A DNA stretch of 64,000 nt from Bradysia coprophila (Eukaryota; Arthropoda; Insecta; Diptera; Sciaridae). Below are positions 23,192 to 35,147 of this stretch, piece by piece (the stretch's first letter is position 1; each line of letters begins with the position of its first letter). A model generated the notes under the pieces. The model searched no databases and had not been told where the DNA came from. It was given only the letters and a program-made list of their open reading frames with translations. Where the stretch lies: NCBI RefSeq assembly GCF_014529535.1, contig NC_050738.1:9333410-9397409 (forward strand), read 5' to 3'. The translations under genes and the position numbers were made by a program.

Positions 23192-24673
23192 CTATACTAA
23201 ATTGATTATCAAATTATTAATTGCAAAAAAGGCCATGCATAGAGATAATAATGGTGTTTCACGAAATATGTTCTCGTAAACACACCAGATAATGCTAGAA
23301 ATTGATTTGTTGACTTCATGACCATGACGGTCTTCTACGATAATGTTATGAGTTCGTCTACCATCGGAATAGCCAGGAATCCATTGCATGGAATCAATCG
23401 TCAAATGCAATGTCTTTTCTCTGGCATGGTGGCCGAAATTCTTTTCGTATTTCAATAGTTGTTTGTAAAAGCGATCAATAGGAAAGCAGCGATCAAATTC
23501 GATCAATTCAATTTTTGGACAATTTATTATGAATTTGATGAACTCAGTTAAATCATTGTTTGTGACGATGATATTTATGACATGGGATAGGTCTAATTTC
23601 GTTAATTTTTTTAAACTCTGCTCATGATATCGTAATCGTTGTACAACTTTCGGAAACCCGTTCCGAGATAAAAATACATCTTTTATGAAGGAAATGAGGG
23701 ACGTAGTGTTGAGAGGTAACAAAATAATTAATTGCAACGATGTGATTTGGGGACAGCGAAAAATATCTTGAATGAAATTTTCACATAGCGTACACGTTAT
23801 AATCAGTTCTTTTATAGATTGGATCCGTTGTACCATTGGTGTTAGGCTTGTGTTAACATGCATAGGAAACTTCAATGATGTATACTTTAACGCGGGTAAT
23901 TTATTTAGAGCCAATAACTTTGCCATCAAATTTACTTCCACCACTGATTTTTCGTGATGAAGTGTGACTTTTTCCAAGTTTGGACACAATAGTAAAGCAT
24001 CCAGATACACTTCAAATAAAGGTGCAGCTATTTCAATTGATTTCAATCGATTATTGTGACGGAGTAATGTGTTTATTGGTACAAATGTACTGTCGAAAAG
24101 AGCATCGAAACAGAAAACTTTTAATTTGGGGAATTCAATGGAAAATAGCTCTTCCAGCTCATCCGAATAAAACCTGATAGTTTCTTCATAATCTGCAATG
24201 TAGAGATTGGTAAGATTTTCACATTCTCTCATTGATTCAATAAACTTCGGCCAACAGATTTTAGGTACTTCTATCAAGGACAGATGTAATAATTTATGAG
24301 CAATGTTGTTGAACCATTTGCTACTCAGAATAATTGAATTTAAGGACAATAATTTTAAATTGGTGATTTTCGGACACGTTTCCATGATTGATAACAATTT
24401 TCTTTGATTAAGATCAGTGGATTTTCGACCCTCTGCTGTCGTGTCCACCGTCAAATCGCTAGCTGCTGCTTTAAAAAAAGTCAGATATCTGAAATCATTC
24501 GAATCCCTTATCGTCACGGGTACGCGTAATTTCGACATAATTTCAAACAGTTGTGTGCAGGTATGTCCAAACGAATAGGCATCTTCCATTGACAGAAAAC
24601 GTCCAATATGTCGCAAACAATGCTCATTCAAGTCCAGCAAAGCAATGGAATTTGAAGCTGGCGTCTTGTCTGT
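23192..24673 (-). CDS. F-box / leucine-rich-repeat protein, copy 1
   Basis: One long coding exon encodes about 493 residues. It begins with an F-box-like segment (IALLDLNEHCLRHIGRFLSMEDAYSF) and continues with irregular leucine-rich repeats of the form LTNLYIAD, LEKVTLHH, ITSLQLIILL and LKKLTKLDLSH. Proteins of this kind recruit substrates to SCF ubiquitin ligases through Skp1. The coding frame runs back to a good acceptor (CACTTGCAG, ending at 24674) with no ATG before the F-box, so a short upstream exon carrying the start is expected but was not found. An AATAAA signal lies at 23158-23163 on the minus strand, about 30 nt past the stop. Confidence 0.8.
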   Translation of the reverse strand, partial: TDKTPASNSIALLDLNEHCLRHIGRFLSMEDAYSFGHTCTQLFEIMSKLRVPVTIRDSNDFRYLTFFKAAASDLTVDTTAEGRKSTDLNQRKLLSIMETCPKITNLKLLSLNSIILSSKWFNNIAHKLLHLSLIEVPKICWPKFIESMRECENLTNLYIADYEETIRFYSDELEELFSIEFPKLKVFCFDALFDSTFVPINTLLRHNNRLKSIEIAAPLFEVYLDALLLCPNLEKVTLHHEKSVVEVNLMAKLLALNKLPALKYTSLKFPMHVNTSLTPMVQRIQSIKELIITCTLCENFIQDIFRCPQITSLQLIILLPLNTTSLISFIKDVFLSRNGFPKVVQRLRYHEQSLKKLTKLDLSHVINIIVTNNDLTEFIKFIINCPKIELIEFDRCFPIDRFYKQLLKYEKNFGHHAREKTLHLTIDSMQWIPGYSDGRRTHNIIVEDRHGHEVNKSISSIIWCVYENIFRETPLLSLCMAFFAINNLIINLV

Positions 24674-24899
24674 CTGCAAGTGTTTAATGGAAAGAAAAAA
24701 TTAAAAGCTTAAAGTCAATCAAGAATATAAGGTCACAGTATAAGTACACAAATCTATGCCAAATGTATATACATGCAGAACTAGAGGTACCATTAGTACA
24801 TTGAATGACAAGGGGCGAAAGTAAAAAAATTCAACCGTGTGCGAGAGTTGATGCCCGCGCCGAAGGCAAGGGCCTCAATCGCACAGGTTGATTTTTTTT

Positions 24900-26111
24900 A
24901 CTTTTGCCCCGAGTCGTTCATACTATTTTTTTTGATACCAACATCGAAAGTTGATACGTATCGCAAACAGCAGAACAAAATGTTGAAATATGAAGGCATT
25001 TAGTCAGAAAATGCGGGGGTCCAGGGGGCGGCAGCCTCCTGGTATATGAAAAATTTAATTACTTAGCCATCACAACAACAACACACACAAAAATTAACAA
25101 ATTACTAACAAATCATTCAGCAACAAAAAGTATCAACTTCGTATGTAAATTTCAATAAGAGCACTGGCGCACGCTTTATTTCAATTTTGATCGCAGTACA
25201 CTTATTGACAAGAGTCGACTTAGTCATTTGTGTACCTGTTTTGGACGATTGATTTTAGGCAATTTCGCGGATTGTAGGCCGAACGAAGTGAGGCTTACAA
25301 GCGAAAGTGCCTTAAATCAACCGTCCCAAACAGGTGCACATGTGAGTTTTCATGCAGAGGGCCGGAAACCCGAGAAAATTCGAAAAATTGCCCTCATTTT
25401 CGCCCCGAAGCATGAAAATTACATTATGTAGTCGACTTTCGCATTATGTATATTGACTTTCACTTTATGTATTCTTTCTTTCTCCCCGCTAAAACACATA
25501 ACTTGCATTTTTTTACTTTCGCCCCGGATTTCGAGGGCGAAAGTATCAACTTTCGATGTTGGTATCAAAAAAATAACTTTTCATGCTTCGGGGCCGAAAA
25601 TGAGGGCAATTTTTCGAATTTTCTCGGGTTTCCGGCCCTCTGCATGAAAACTTACATGTGCACCTGTTTGGGACGTAAAAAAATGCATCCCACGGGGAGA
25701 AAGTACTTAACGAAGAGCGAACGCAACTGAACGAACAGCGAAAGTGACTGACGTCACAGAAAATGAGAGAAATGAGTCGAGTTGTCAACAAAATCCGCTC
25801 ATATTATGCAGAATACTTTGATCAAAATTGTAAAACACTGTGCGCCAGTGTTCTTATTGAAATTAGCATACAAAGTTGATACTTTTTGTTACTGAATGAT
25901 TTGTTAGTTATATCTTAATTTTTGTGTGTGTTATTGTTGTGATGGCTAAATTATTAAATTTTTCATATACCAGGGGGCTGCCGCCCCCTGGACCCCCGCA
26001 TTTTCTGGCTAAATGCCTTTTTTTTCAACATTTTGTTGCGATGTTTGCGATACGTATCAATTTTCAATGTTGGTATCAAAAAAAATAGTATGAACGACTC
26101 GGGGCAAAAGT
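24900..26111. mobile_element. Large foldback element, unit 1 (nested inverted repeats)
   Basis: Arms of about 290 bp (24900-25194 and about 25817-26111) are inverted copies of each other. They begin TACTTTTGCCCCGAGTCG and contain TTTGATACCAACATYGAAA. Inside lies a second inverted pair at about 25315-25420 and 25580-25675. The motif GGGGCGAAAGT recurs many times. There is no coding capacity. The outermost left segment (from about 24800) matches the terminal repeat of the related element in unit 2. Confidence 0.85.
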
Positions 26112-26120
26112 AATGTACTA

Positions 26121-26235
26121 TTACATGCTTGCTAAGCAGGGCGAAAGTAAGAAATGTCAAATTCAAGGGGCGAAAGCGATAGCTTTCGCCCCGTGGGTTT
26201 ACATTTCTTTTTCGCCCCGCTTAGCAAGCATGTAA
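26121..26235. mobile_element. Small palindromic element, unit 1
   Basis: A near-perfect palindrome has ends TTACATGCTTGCTAAGC and their inverse and a centre GGGGCGAAAGC/GCTTTCGCCCC. The two halves are about 55 bp each. The counterpart in unit 2 is 32776-32890. Confidence 0.85.
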
Positions 26236-27736
26236 ACACGTTTTCAATGCCTCGTTGTTTTCAGCATTAAGCACCGACTGTCAAGCAAACGGGTTTCCAA
26301 TGACAGCTGTCAAACAGAGTACTTTTTGTTTTATATGAAACACTGTTACACTGTTCTGTTTCAATACTCTATTTACGGTACCAGTCATGCTTGAAGTGCG
26401 TGTCTTCGAGTCAAAAAAAAATCAAAAAACCATTTGTTTGTAGATTTTATTGTTTCCGGAACATCGACAGTGCCGCCTTTTCCATATGAAAAAACTGTTA
26501 CCAGAAAAAAGGCACAAAAGGTAAAATCCGGCACTGCACGCCAGTCAAGGATTACAAGGTCAACAAATATTTTCTTTAACAACAAACCTTTGTTTGATTC
26601 CATAGTTTTATAATCCAAGAAAAATTCAGTTGCATTTTGTTGTCCTCACGAATGTTTCCTTTGACAAAATTAATAAGACTTCTCTCACCAAACACACACC
26701 ATTCACTTTAATTGATCATTTTTAATGATTACGTTCCTACGATTTATGTGATTCGATACTTGGTTGGTCGCTCTCTCAATAACTTCTTATGATAACGAGT
26801 TAAGACAGTAAACTGAACAAAATGATGAAGAAGGTTAAATGTTGCACGTGTTCCTCGACATTGCCACACACACATTCAAAGAAATGTGAAAACATGCAGA
26901 TGTTTTTAAGGGCAGTATCATAAATGCATACCTCATACCTCAGGTACGTTAAAAATGCACATACCGTTTTGCAGATGTATGTATTTATGGTCTATCTATA
27001 GCCATTGATGTAGTCGACAGAATATTAAAGCATAATTATGGTAAATACAGGTTTGTTCCGAATAACTGTAAACACGAATTTTCACTTGCCGAACGAACAC
27101 TATTCCATTCATAAAGATCGGGTTTCATATAAACGTTGATGACGTTATGTCTCAGGTATGTCTCTATGTTAACATGAGTTGCTTGAATGAATGAAAATGG
27201 TTAGAGAATTTTACCGACGTTTTTTTTCCAAGGTATCTGGGCTGAGATAATGCAATAGAATCAGAAGTGCGGTAAAACGAAAGTTCTATGCAAACGCCAT
27301 CTCTTTACTTTATTAAAATCAAAGAAATACATAGAAACCTGGGCTATCTGTTTTGTGATAGGCACAACATTTTGTGAAACACAAATGAATGGCATTACCT
27401 CACCTCCGCCCATATATACCTTGGCTGGCTTTTTCAGCTTTACCCAGTTCTGTCGTCTGCAACTACCTCTTTTTCTTATACGCATTTGAGCCAAGCATGT
27501 AGTCAATATAGTCCAGGTTCTTATGTAAAAAAAGGCTCAGTGCGCCTTAAGGTCTTAAAAATTGAAATTTGCTTTTCTTTCGACCTTCAAAGTCGAATAT
27601 CTCCGAAAATACAATATCTACTTAACAAATTTCTTCTGTTCTGTAAAGTATGGCTCATTTCTAGTTATACTAGTTTTAGTGTTTCTTGTATCGACATTTC
27701 GTCACTACTTCCTCTCTCCTTGATTTAAATTTAAGG

Positions 27737-28126
27737 ATTTTGACTTGTCTGAGCAGTGGGAAACACATCAATATTAAGAAATTCAGTGAATATACGAATG
27801 CCACTGCGAAGCTTTTCGTGAAGCTTTTCGATTGGTACAAAATGCCACCTTCCGTCCACAAAGTACTTATTCATGGAGCCGATATAATCAACTCTCTTGT
27901 ATTACCAATCGGAGTTTACTCGGAGGAAGCTTCAGAATCTCGGAATAAAGATTTCAAAAACATACGAGAGCATCACACTCGAAAAATGAGTAGAGTCCTC
28001 ACCAACGAGGATCTAATTCACGGGTTGTTGGTTTCATCTGATCCATTGATTTCCAGCCTTCGAACACCATTTCTGAAACCCAACCAAGAGTTTGGGTCCG
28101 ATGTTTTAGACTTGCTTGAGTTGTGA
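27737..28126 (+). pseudogene. Transib transposase 3' fragment in unit 2
   Basis: This is the last part of transposase exon 3 (from LTCLSSGKHINIKK to the stop), identical in protein to 20664-21053. It retains the SEEASESRNKDF segment with the catalytic Glu but lacks both Asp residues. Upstream sequence comes from the end of unit 1, so the frame that runs into it from 27686 is accidental. It cannot encode an active transposase. Confidence 0.9.
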
Positions 28127-30263
28127 TTTATATTTTACGTTCCATTTTTTTAAATTTTTTTCATTTTTTTTTTCATTTTTTTAAACTCTTTTAAACTCTT
28201 TTAAACTTCAAAATTATTTTAAATCTTTTTTCAAAATCGATTTTTCTTTTAAATTACTAATTTTCAACGAAAACCTTTTATTTTAAATATTTTATGAATT
28301 GTACCGAAAGATGTTGAAATGCAATTTTTTTATAAATGAATTTTGTAGTAATTAAAAACATTATTAGTCTGACCATGAAAATATTTTAATAAAAAATGTT
28401 AAGACTAACTGGCAAAAAAGAGGTAAAATTTAATTAAATCTACTGACTTTGACCACTCCATCCGACCCATCTTAGAGAGTGAACATGTAATAATTCCTTC
28501 CGCAGTCATACCTGACCTATTCTAAATCTTCTGTCTCCATATACATAATAATAATCGGTCTACCTCAGTGTACCACTCGTCACCTCGGTGCACCACGCGT
28601 CACTCGGTGCAGAACGCGTCACTCGGTGCAGAACGCGTCACTCGGTGCACCATGCGTCACTCGGTGCACAGCGTCTACTCGGTGAAGAATTCTCAGTGCA
28701 TTGTAAATCGAGGTGATTATGAATCTTCTGTGGTTAAGAGTTCCCGGTTATTAAGAATTTTAGGCGATTTAAACTTGACGGTGATTAAGAATTTAAGGGA
28801 ATTGGGAATTGAGAATTCTCGATAATTCGGAATTCCACTTGATTAAAAACTTTTGCTGATTGAGAGGAAATTTGCAAAATTTTTAACAAATCGAAATATA
28901 AGCTATCTCAAATTTCAAAAGTTGATGCCTGAAAGTCGTGGTTAACTACCGATAAATTCTAAATGTAAAACTAAACAAGAAATTGAATTTAAAAAAATGT
29001 TGACACTAACTGGCAGCAAAGAGGTAAAATTCAATTAAATTTACTGACTTTGACCACCCCTTTCACCCATCTTAAAGGGTTAACATCTAATAACTGCTTC
29101 CTTAATCATACCTGACCAATTCTAAATGTAAAACTAAACAAGAAATTAAATGAAAAAATGTTGACACTAGCTGGCAGCAAAAAGGTAAAATTTAATAATT
29201 TCTATTGACTTTGACCACCCCCTCCGTCCATCTTTTAGTGGATGATTACAAAAAACAGTTTTACTGCATACTTTGATCAATTTTAGATGAAATAAGAGAA
29301 AATAGAGCAATGAAAAATATTTTCAATCAGATTTGTTATTAATGCCCCAACCGTCTACATTTTTCACAGTGTGAGTCGTCCGTTTTACTTTACAGCCGTT
29401 TTTCAGCCGTTTACATGACAGTTGGAATTAAAACAAAGTCATCTAAACAATGGAAACGTCACGAAAACGAAGAGCCAAAGTGTTAATGCTAGCAATATTG
29501 CTATGGCTAATATCATACCGTACTTATCTTGTCTCAAATAATTCTTCGACGTCTTCAGCAAGTAAACGTTCATGCTTCCATGCTTCTAAAGTTTTATGTT
29601 TACTAGTGCGATGGTATTTTCCTACCGGAAGGGGAGGCAGCACGTTCTTGTTGTTAGTTTGTTTGTCCTCTCTATAGGAGCCCAGACGGAAAGTCTTAGA
29701 GACTTGAAACTTGGCATACCGACTAATAAGGAAAACTTAGGAAAAACGCGCGAAAAAAATTATTAAATTTCATGTGTTATTTGACGCACGAAATTTTTTT
29801 TCCTGCCATTTATTGACTTTATTCTGGCAGCCTAATTCAGCCAAGTTCTTAGGAGGAATAATAAATCGTCTGCATTACCTAGGTCTTAAATGAAGTGCAG
29901 AAGCCTTCTTCCCTCTCTTAGCAGACACAACATATCACTTGTTTTCAAACACAAAATCGCCTGAGATATGGACTTACCCATAGCACTGAACCAAGCAATA
30001 GAACAGATGGTTCAGATGCTATGGCTTACCCCGAGGAGCAAACCACTCGATTTGCAATTCTTTTCAAATTCTTTTTTTCAGCTCCAATGTAACTCTTTTT
30101 CAGCGTGCAACTCCGATGCAATTTTTCTTCAGCGTGCAATTTTTCGCATGGAACTTTGTTCTTTTGCCTGCTTTTTGGAGTGTGTTCACTTAGGTCATGA
30201 TACGAAACGAAAAAAAGTATTGATAAGCATTTATTCGAAAATTGTATACAACGTTTAAAAGTA
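28127..30263. other. Duplicate of the intergenic stretch 21054-23191
   Basis: The content is the same as in unit 1: poly-T, the 19-bp minisatellite (28563-28685), three degenerate repeat blocks and the doubtful ORFs at 29450-29677 and 29968-30258. Confidence 0.7.
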
Positions 30264-31745
30264 CTATACTAAATTGATTATCAAATTATTAATTGCAAAA
30301 AAGGCCATGCATAGAGATAATAATGGTGTTTCACGAAATATGTTCTCGTAAACACACCAGATAATGCTAGAAATTGATTTGTTGACTTCATGACCATGAC
30401 GGTCTTCTACGATAATGTTATGAGTTCGTCTACCATCGGAATAGCCAGGAATCCATTGCATGGAATCAATCGTCAAATGCAATGTCTTTTCTCTGGCATG
30501 GTGGCCGAAATTCTTTTCGTATTTCAATAGTTGTTTGTAAAAGCGATCAATAGGAAAGCAGCGATCAAATTCGATCAATTCAATTTTTGGACAATTTATT
30601 ATGAATTTGATGAACTCAGTTAAATCATTGTTTGTGACGATGATAGTTATGACGTGGGATAGGTCTAATTTCGTTAATTTTTTTAAACTCTGCTCATGAT
30701 ATCGTAATCGTTGTACAACTTTCGGAAACCCGTTCCGAGATAAAAATACATCTTTTATGAAGGAAATGAGGGACGTAGTGTTGAGAGGTAACAAAATAAT
30801 TAATTGCAACGATGTGATTTGGGGACAGCGAAAAATATCTTGAATGAAATTTTCACATAGCGTACACGTTATAATCAGTTCTTTTATAGATTGGATCCGT
30901 TGTACCATTGGTGTTAGGCTTGTGTTAACATGCATAGGAAACTTCAATGATGTATACTTTAACGCGGGTAATTTATTTAGAGCCAATAACTTTGCCATCA
31001 AATTTACTTCCACCACTGATTTTTCGTGATGAAGTGTGACTTTTTCCAAGTTTGGACACAATAGTAAAGCATCCAGATACACTTCAAATAAAGGTGCAGC
31101 TATTTCAATTGATTTCAATCGATTATTGTGACGGAGTAATGTGTTTATTGGTACAAATGTACTGTCGAAAAGAGCATCGAAACAGAAAACTTTTAATTTG
31201 GGGAATTCAATGGAAAATAGCTCTTCCAGCTCATCCGAATAAAACCTGAAAGTTTCTTCATAATCTGCAATGTAGAGATTGGTAAGATTTTCACATTCTC
31301 TCATTGATTCAATAAACTTCGGCCAACAGATTTTAGGTACTTCTATCAAGGACAGATGTAATAATTTATGAGCAATGTTGTTGAACCATTTGCTACTCAG
31401 AATAATTGAATTTAAGGACAATAATTTTAAATTGGTGATTTTCGGACACGTTTCCATGATTGATAACAATTTTCTTTGATTAAGATCAGTGGATTTTCGA
31501 CCCTCTGCTGTCGTGTCCACCGTCAAATCGCTAGCTGCTGCTTTAAAAAAAGTCAGATATCTGAAATCATTCGAATCCCTTATCGTCACGGGTACGCGTA
31601 ATTTCGACATAATTTCAAACAGTTGTGTGCAGGTATGTCCAAACGAATAGGCATCTTCCATTGACAGAAAACGTCCAATATGTCGCAAACAATGCTCATT
31701 CAAGTCCAGCAAAGCAATGGAATTTGAAGCTGGCGTCTTGTCTGT
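30264..31745 (-). CDS. F-box / leucine-rich-repeat protein, copy 2
   Basis: This is the duplicate of the F-box gene at 23192-24673, open over its whole length with the same acceptor at its 5' edge. Two residues differ from copy 1: Ile to Phe in EETIRFYS, and Asn to Thr in SHVINIIV. There is at least one more silent difference next to the second. No stop or frameshift appears in either copy. The missing first exon would have to lie in sequence just upstream, which is where the two units begin to diverge, so the two copies may not share a promoter. Confidence 0.78.
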   Translation of the reverse strand, partial: TDKTPASNSIALLDLNEHCLRHIGRFLSMEDAYSFGHTCTQLFEIMSKLRVPVTIRDSNDFRYLTFFKAAASDLTVDTTAEGRKSTDLNQRKLLSIMETCPKITNLKLLSLNSIILSSKWFNNIAHKLLHLSLIEVPKICWPKFIESMRECENLTNLYIADYEETFRFYSDELEELFSIEFPKLKVFCFDALFDSTFVPINTLLRHNNRLKSIEIAAPLFEVYLDALLLCPNLEKVTLHHEKSVVEVNLMAKLLALNKLPALKYTSLKFPMHVNTSLTPMVQRIQSIKELIITCTLCENFIQDIFRCPQITSLQLIILLPLNTTSLISFIKDVFLSRNGFPKVVQRLRYHEQSLKKLTKLDLSHVITIIVTNNDLTEFIKFIINCPKIELIEFDRCFPIDRFYKQLLKYEKNFGHHAREKTLHLTIDSMQWIPGYSDGRRTHNIIVEDRHGHEVNKSISSIIWCVYENIFRETPLLSLCMAFFAINNLIINLV

Positions 31746-31865
31746 CTGCAAGTGTTTAATGGAAAGAAAAAATTAAAAGCTTAAAGTCAATCAAGAATAT
31801 AAGGTCACAGTATAAGTACACAAATCTATGCCAAATGTATATACATGCAGAACTAGAGGTACCAT

Positions 31866-32774
31866 TAGTACATTGAATGACAAGGGGCGAAAGTAAAAAA
31901 ATTCAACCGTGTGCGAGAGTTGATGCCCGGGGCCGAAAATGAGGGCAATTTTTCGAATTTTCTCGGGTTTCCGGCCCTCTGCATGAAAACTTACATGTGC
32001 ACCTGTTTGGGACGGTTGATTTAAGGCACTTTCGCTTGTAAGCCTCACTTCGTTCGGCCTACAATCCGCGAAATTGCCTAAAATCAATCGTCCAAAACAG
32101 GTACACAAATAACCATTTCATCTTTTCTTTTACGCTTCAACTTGAAGTCTTTATGCTCAAAACAAACGAGGCATTGAAATAGTCATTTGTGTACCTGTTT
32201 TGGACGATTGATTTTAGGCAATTTCGCGGATTGTAGGCCGAACGAAGTGAGGCTTACAAGCGAAAGTGCCTTAAATCAACCGTCCCAAACAGGTGCACAT
32301 GTGAGTTTTCATGCAGAGGGCCGGAAACCCGAGAAAATTCGAAAAATTGCCCTCATTTTCGGCCCCGAAGCATGAAAACGTGTTTTTTTGATACCAACAT
32401 TGAAAAATGATACTTTCGCCCCGCATATGAGGGGCGAAAGTAAAAAAATGCATCCCACGGGGAGAAAGTACTTAACGAAGAGCGAACGCAACTGAACGAA
32501 CAGCGAAAGTGACTGACGTCACAGAAAATGAGAGAAATGAGTCGAGTTGTCAACAAAATCCGCTCATATTATGCAGAATACTTTGATCAAAATTGTAAAA
32601 CACTGTGCGCCAGTGTTCTTATTGAAATTAGCATACAAAGTTGATACTTTTTGTTACTGAATGATTTGTTAGTTATATCTTAATTTTTGTGTGTGTTATT
32701 GCCTTCGGCGCGGGCTCCAACTCTCGCACACGGTTGAATTTTTTTACTTTCGCCCCTTGTCATTCAATGTACTA
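31866..32774. mobile_element. Foldback element, unit 2 (rearranged form)
   Basis: Outer terminal inverted repeats of about 64 bp (31866-31929 and 32710-32774) start TAGTACATTGAATGACAAGG and continue GGCGAAAGTAAAAAAATTC. Inside, 31931-32108 and 32187-32365 form a nearly perfect 178-bp inverted pair around a 78-bp spacer. Only one side of this inner pair has its partner arranged the same way in unit 1, so one unit has been rearranged by inversion or deletion since duplication. Confidence 0.85.
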
Positions 32775-32775
32775 T

Positions 32776-32890
32776 TACATGCTTGCTAAGCAGGGCGAAA
32801 GTAAGAAATGTCAAATTCAAGGGGCGAAAGCGATAGCTTTCGCCCCGTGGGTTTACATTTCTTTTTCGCCCCGCTTAGCAAGCATGTAAA
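32776..32890. mobile_element. Small palindromic element, unit 2
   Basis: This is the counterpart of the palindrome at 26121-26235, with the same ends and centre. Confidence 0.85.
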
Positions 32891-34159
32891 CACGTTTTCA
32901 ATGCCTCGTTTGTTTTCAGCATTAAGCACCGACTGTCAAGCAAACGGGTTTCCAATGACAGCTGTCAAACAGAGTACTTTTTGTTTTATATGAAACACTG
33001 TTACACTGTTCTGTTTCAATACTCTATTTACGGTACCAGTCATGCTTGAAGTGCGTGTCTTCGAGTCAAAAAAAAATCAAAAAACCATTTGTTTGTAGAT
33101 TTTATTGTTTCCGGAACATCGACAGTGCCGCCTTTTCCATATGAAAAAACTGTTACCAGAAAAAAGGCACAAAAGGTAAAATCCGGCACTGCACGCCAGT
33201 CAAGGATTACAAGGTCAACAAATATTTTCTTTAACAACAAACCTTTGTTTGATTCCATAGTTTTATAATCCAAGAAAAATTCAGTTGCATTTTGTTGTCC
33301 TCAAGAATGTTTCCTTTGACAAAATTAATAAGACTTCTCTCACCAAACACACACCATTCACTTTAATTGATCATTTTTAATGATTACGTTCCTACGATTT
33401 ATGTGATTCGATACTTGGTTGGTCGCTCTCTCAATAACTTCTTATGATAACGAGTTAAGACAGTAAACTGAACAAAATGATGAAGAAGGTTAAATGTTGC
33501 ACGTGTTCCTCGACATTGCCACACACACATTCAAAGAAATGTGAAAACATGCAGATGTTTTTAAGGGCAGTATCATAAATGCATACCTCATACCTCAGGT
33601 ACGTTAAAAATGCACATACCGTTTTGCAGATGTATGTATTTATGGTCTATCTATAGCCATTGATGTAGTCGACAGAATATTAAAGCATAATTATGGTAAA
33701 TACAGGTTTGTTCCGAATAACTGTAAACACGAATTTTCACTTGCCGAACGAACACTATTCCATTCATAAAGATCGGGTTTCATATAAACGTTGATGACGT
33801 TATGTCTCAGGTATGTCTCTATGTTAACATGAGTTGCTTGAATGAATGAAAATGGTTAGAGAATTTTACCGACGTTTTTTTTCCAAGGTATCTGGGCTGA
33901 GATAATGCAATAGAATCAGAAGTGCGGTAAAACGAAAGTTCTATGCAAACGCCATCTCTTTACTTTATTAAAATCAAAGAAATACATAGAAACCTGGGCT
34001 ATCTGTTTTGTGATAGGCACAACATTTTGTGAAACACAAATGAATGGCATTACCTCACCTCCGCCCATATATACCTTGGCTGGCTTTTTCAGCTTTACCC
34101 AGTTCTGTCGTCTGCAACTACCTCTTTTTCTTATACGCATTTGAGCCAAGCATGTAGTC

Positions 34160-35147
34160 TAGGGGGTCCAAAAAATTAAAGTATCGAGGAAGTTGTCGGA
34201 CCCCGAGGAAAACAAACCTTTATGGCCTCCTGATAAAAATTGTATATGGGGCCGATGCGATCCGAGTTGGTTTATGGGTAGCTCAAGGACGAAAAATGTG
34301 AAAAAACGCTGTGATTTTCCATACATTTTTTCCATTACTTTCTATGGAAAAAAATTTTTAGCGACAATATCAAACTTTTTTGGTCCAGACAACTTAGATT
34401 AGATGCAATAACAACAAAAATGCGTTGTTTTCATTTTTTGGAATTTTTATATCGTCTGGGCACACCTAACAATATTGATATATACAAAAATCGACAGATA
34501 ATTTCCAAGTCATACAAAGTCAGGCGAAGTCACTCTTTAAATTAAGTGTTAGGTGTCGTTGTAAAGGTAATGACAGTGGCTTTCTAACGAGCCCACACAC
34601 AATAAGTTTCAAGTTGGTGTCTTGACGTAACAGTCATTTGAAAATTGTCTGAGTTCACGACCCTGACATTTTTGCACCAAAATCGATTTCTATATAGCTT
34701 CAAAAAATTGTTTTCGAAAAAATTTCTTTTTGCGATGAAAGCTTATGCCATAAGCTCTCGTTAGATATGAATATATCCGATGTACATCCCATAAATGTTT
34801 TGGAAGAACCCAAAGACTGGGTCAACAGATTGGGAAACTTTGACTGACTTGGGAGATGCGAATGCACTTACAAATCATTAAATCGGTCTCTTTGGATTAT
34901 TCTGAAGTGAAATAATCCAACTCACCTTAAGAAGTGACCTCAGCATCTGTTAGTTACGTTCAATTTTTCATTAACCCTCATTTTCGTGGTTTTTCACATA
35001 TTTCGTCCTTGAGCGACCCATAAATCGTCTCGGATCACATCGGCCCCATATACATTTTTTATCAGTGGGTCATGAAGGTTCGTTTTCCTCGGGGTCCGCC
35101 AACTTTCTCGAAACCTTTATTTTCCCATACGATTCTGGACCCCCCTA
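34160..35147. mobile_element. Non-autonomous hAT-like element with 8-bp TSD
   Basis: A 988-bp insertion is flanked by the direct repeat ATGTAGTC (34152-34159 and 35148-35155). Its ends are TAGGGGGTCC and the inverse GGACCCCCCTA. The inverted ends remain similar for about 180 bp. The 8-bp duplication and TAGGG-type ends fit the hAT superfamily. It has no transposase frame. Unit 1 of the tandem duplication has the uninterrupted target at 27497-27504, which proves that this is an insertion and defines its exact ends. Confidence 0.92.

Larger units (their letters stand above)
20664..27736. repeat. Tandem segmental duplication, unit 1 (about 7.07 kb)
   Basis: This unit starts inside Transib exon 3 and is repeated at 27737-35390 with very few substitutions over the first 4.2 kb. 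The copy junction at 27737-27739 shows a 3-bp ATT shared by both breakpoints (20664 and 35388). The foldback region in the middle differs in structure between units. Confidence 0.92.
24674..27736. other. Gene-poor stretch with nested foldback elements
   Basis: About 24800-26240 is occupied by foldback elements described separately. The rest (26240-27736) is unique to the duplication, with no supported gene. Short minus-strand frames at 26385-26618 and 27261-27506 are repeated in the second unit, but they match no family I recognise and the first lacks an ATG at its 5' end. Confidence 0.5.

Noticed and set aside
25228-25791. Several ORFs of 60-100 aa in the foldback region (also 31791-32993)
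   Set aside because: They run across inverted repeats in many frames and on both strands and reflect GC-richer repeat sequence, not genes.
27686-28126. A 146-aa novel protein starting MYRHFVTTSS
   Set aside because: It is an accident of the duplication junction: unit 1 end sequence fused to the tail of the transposase exon.
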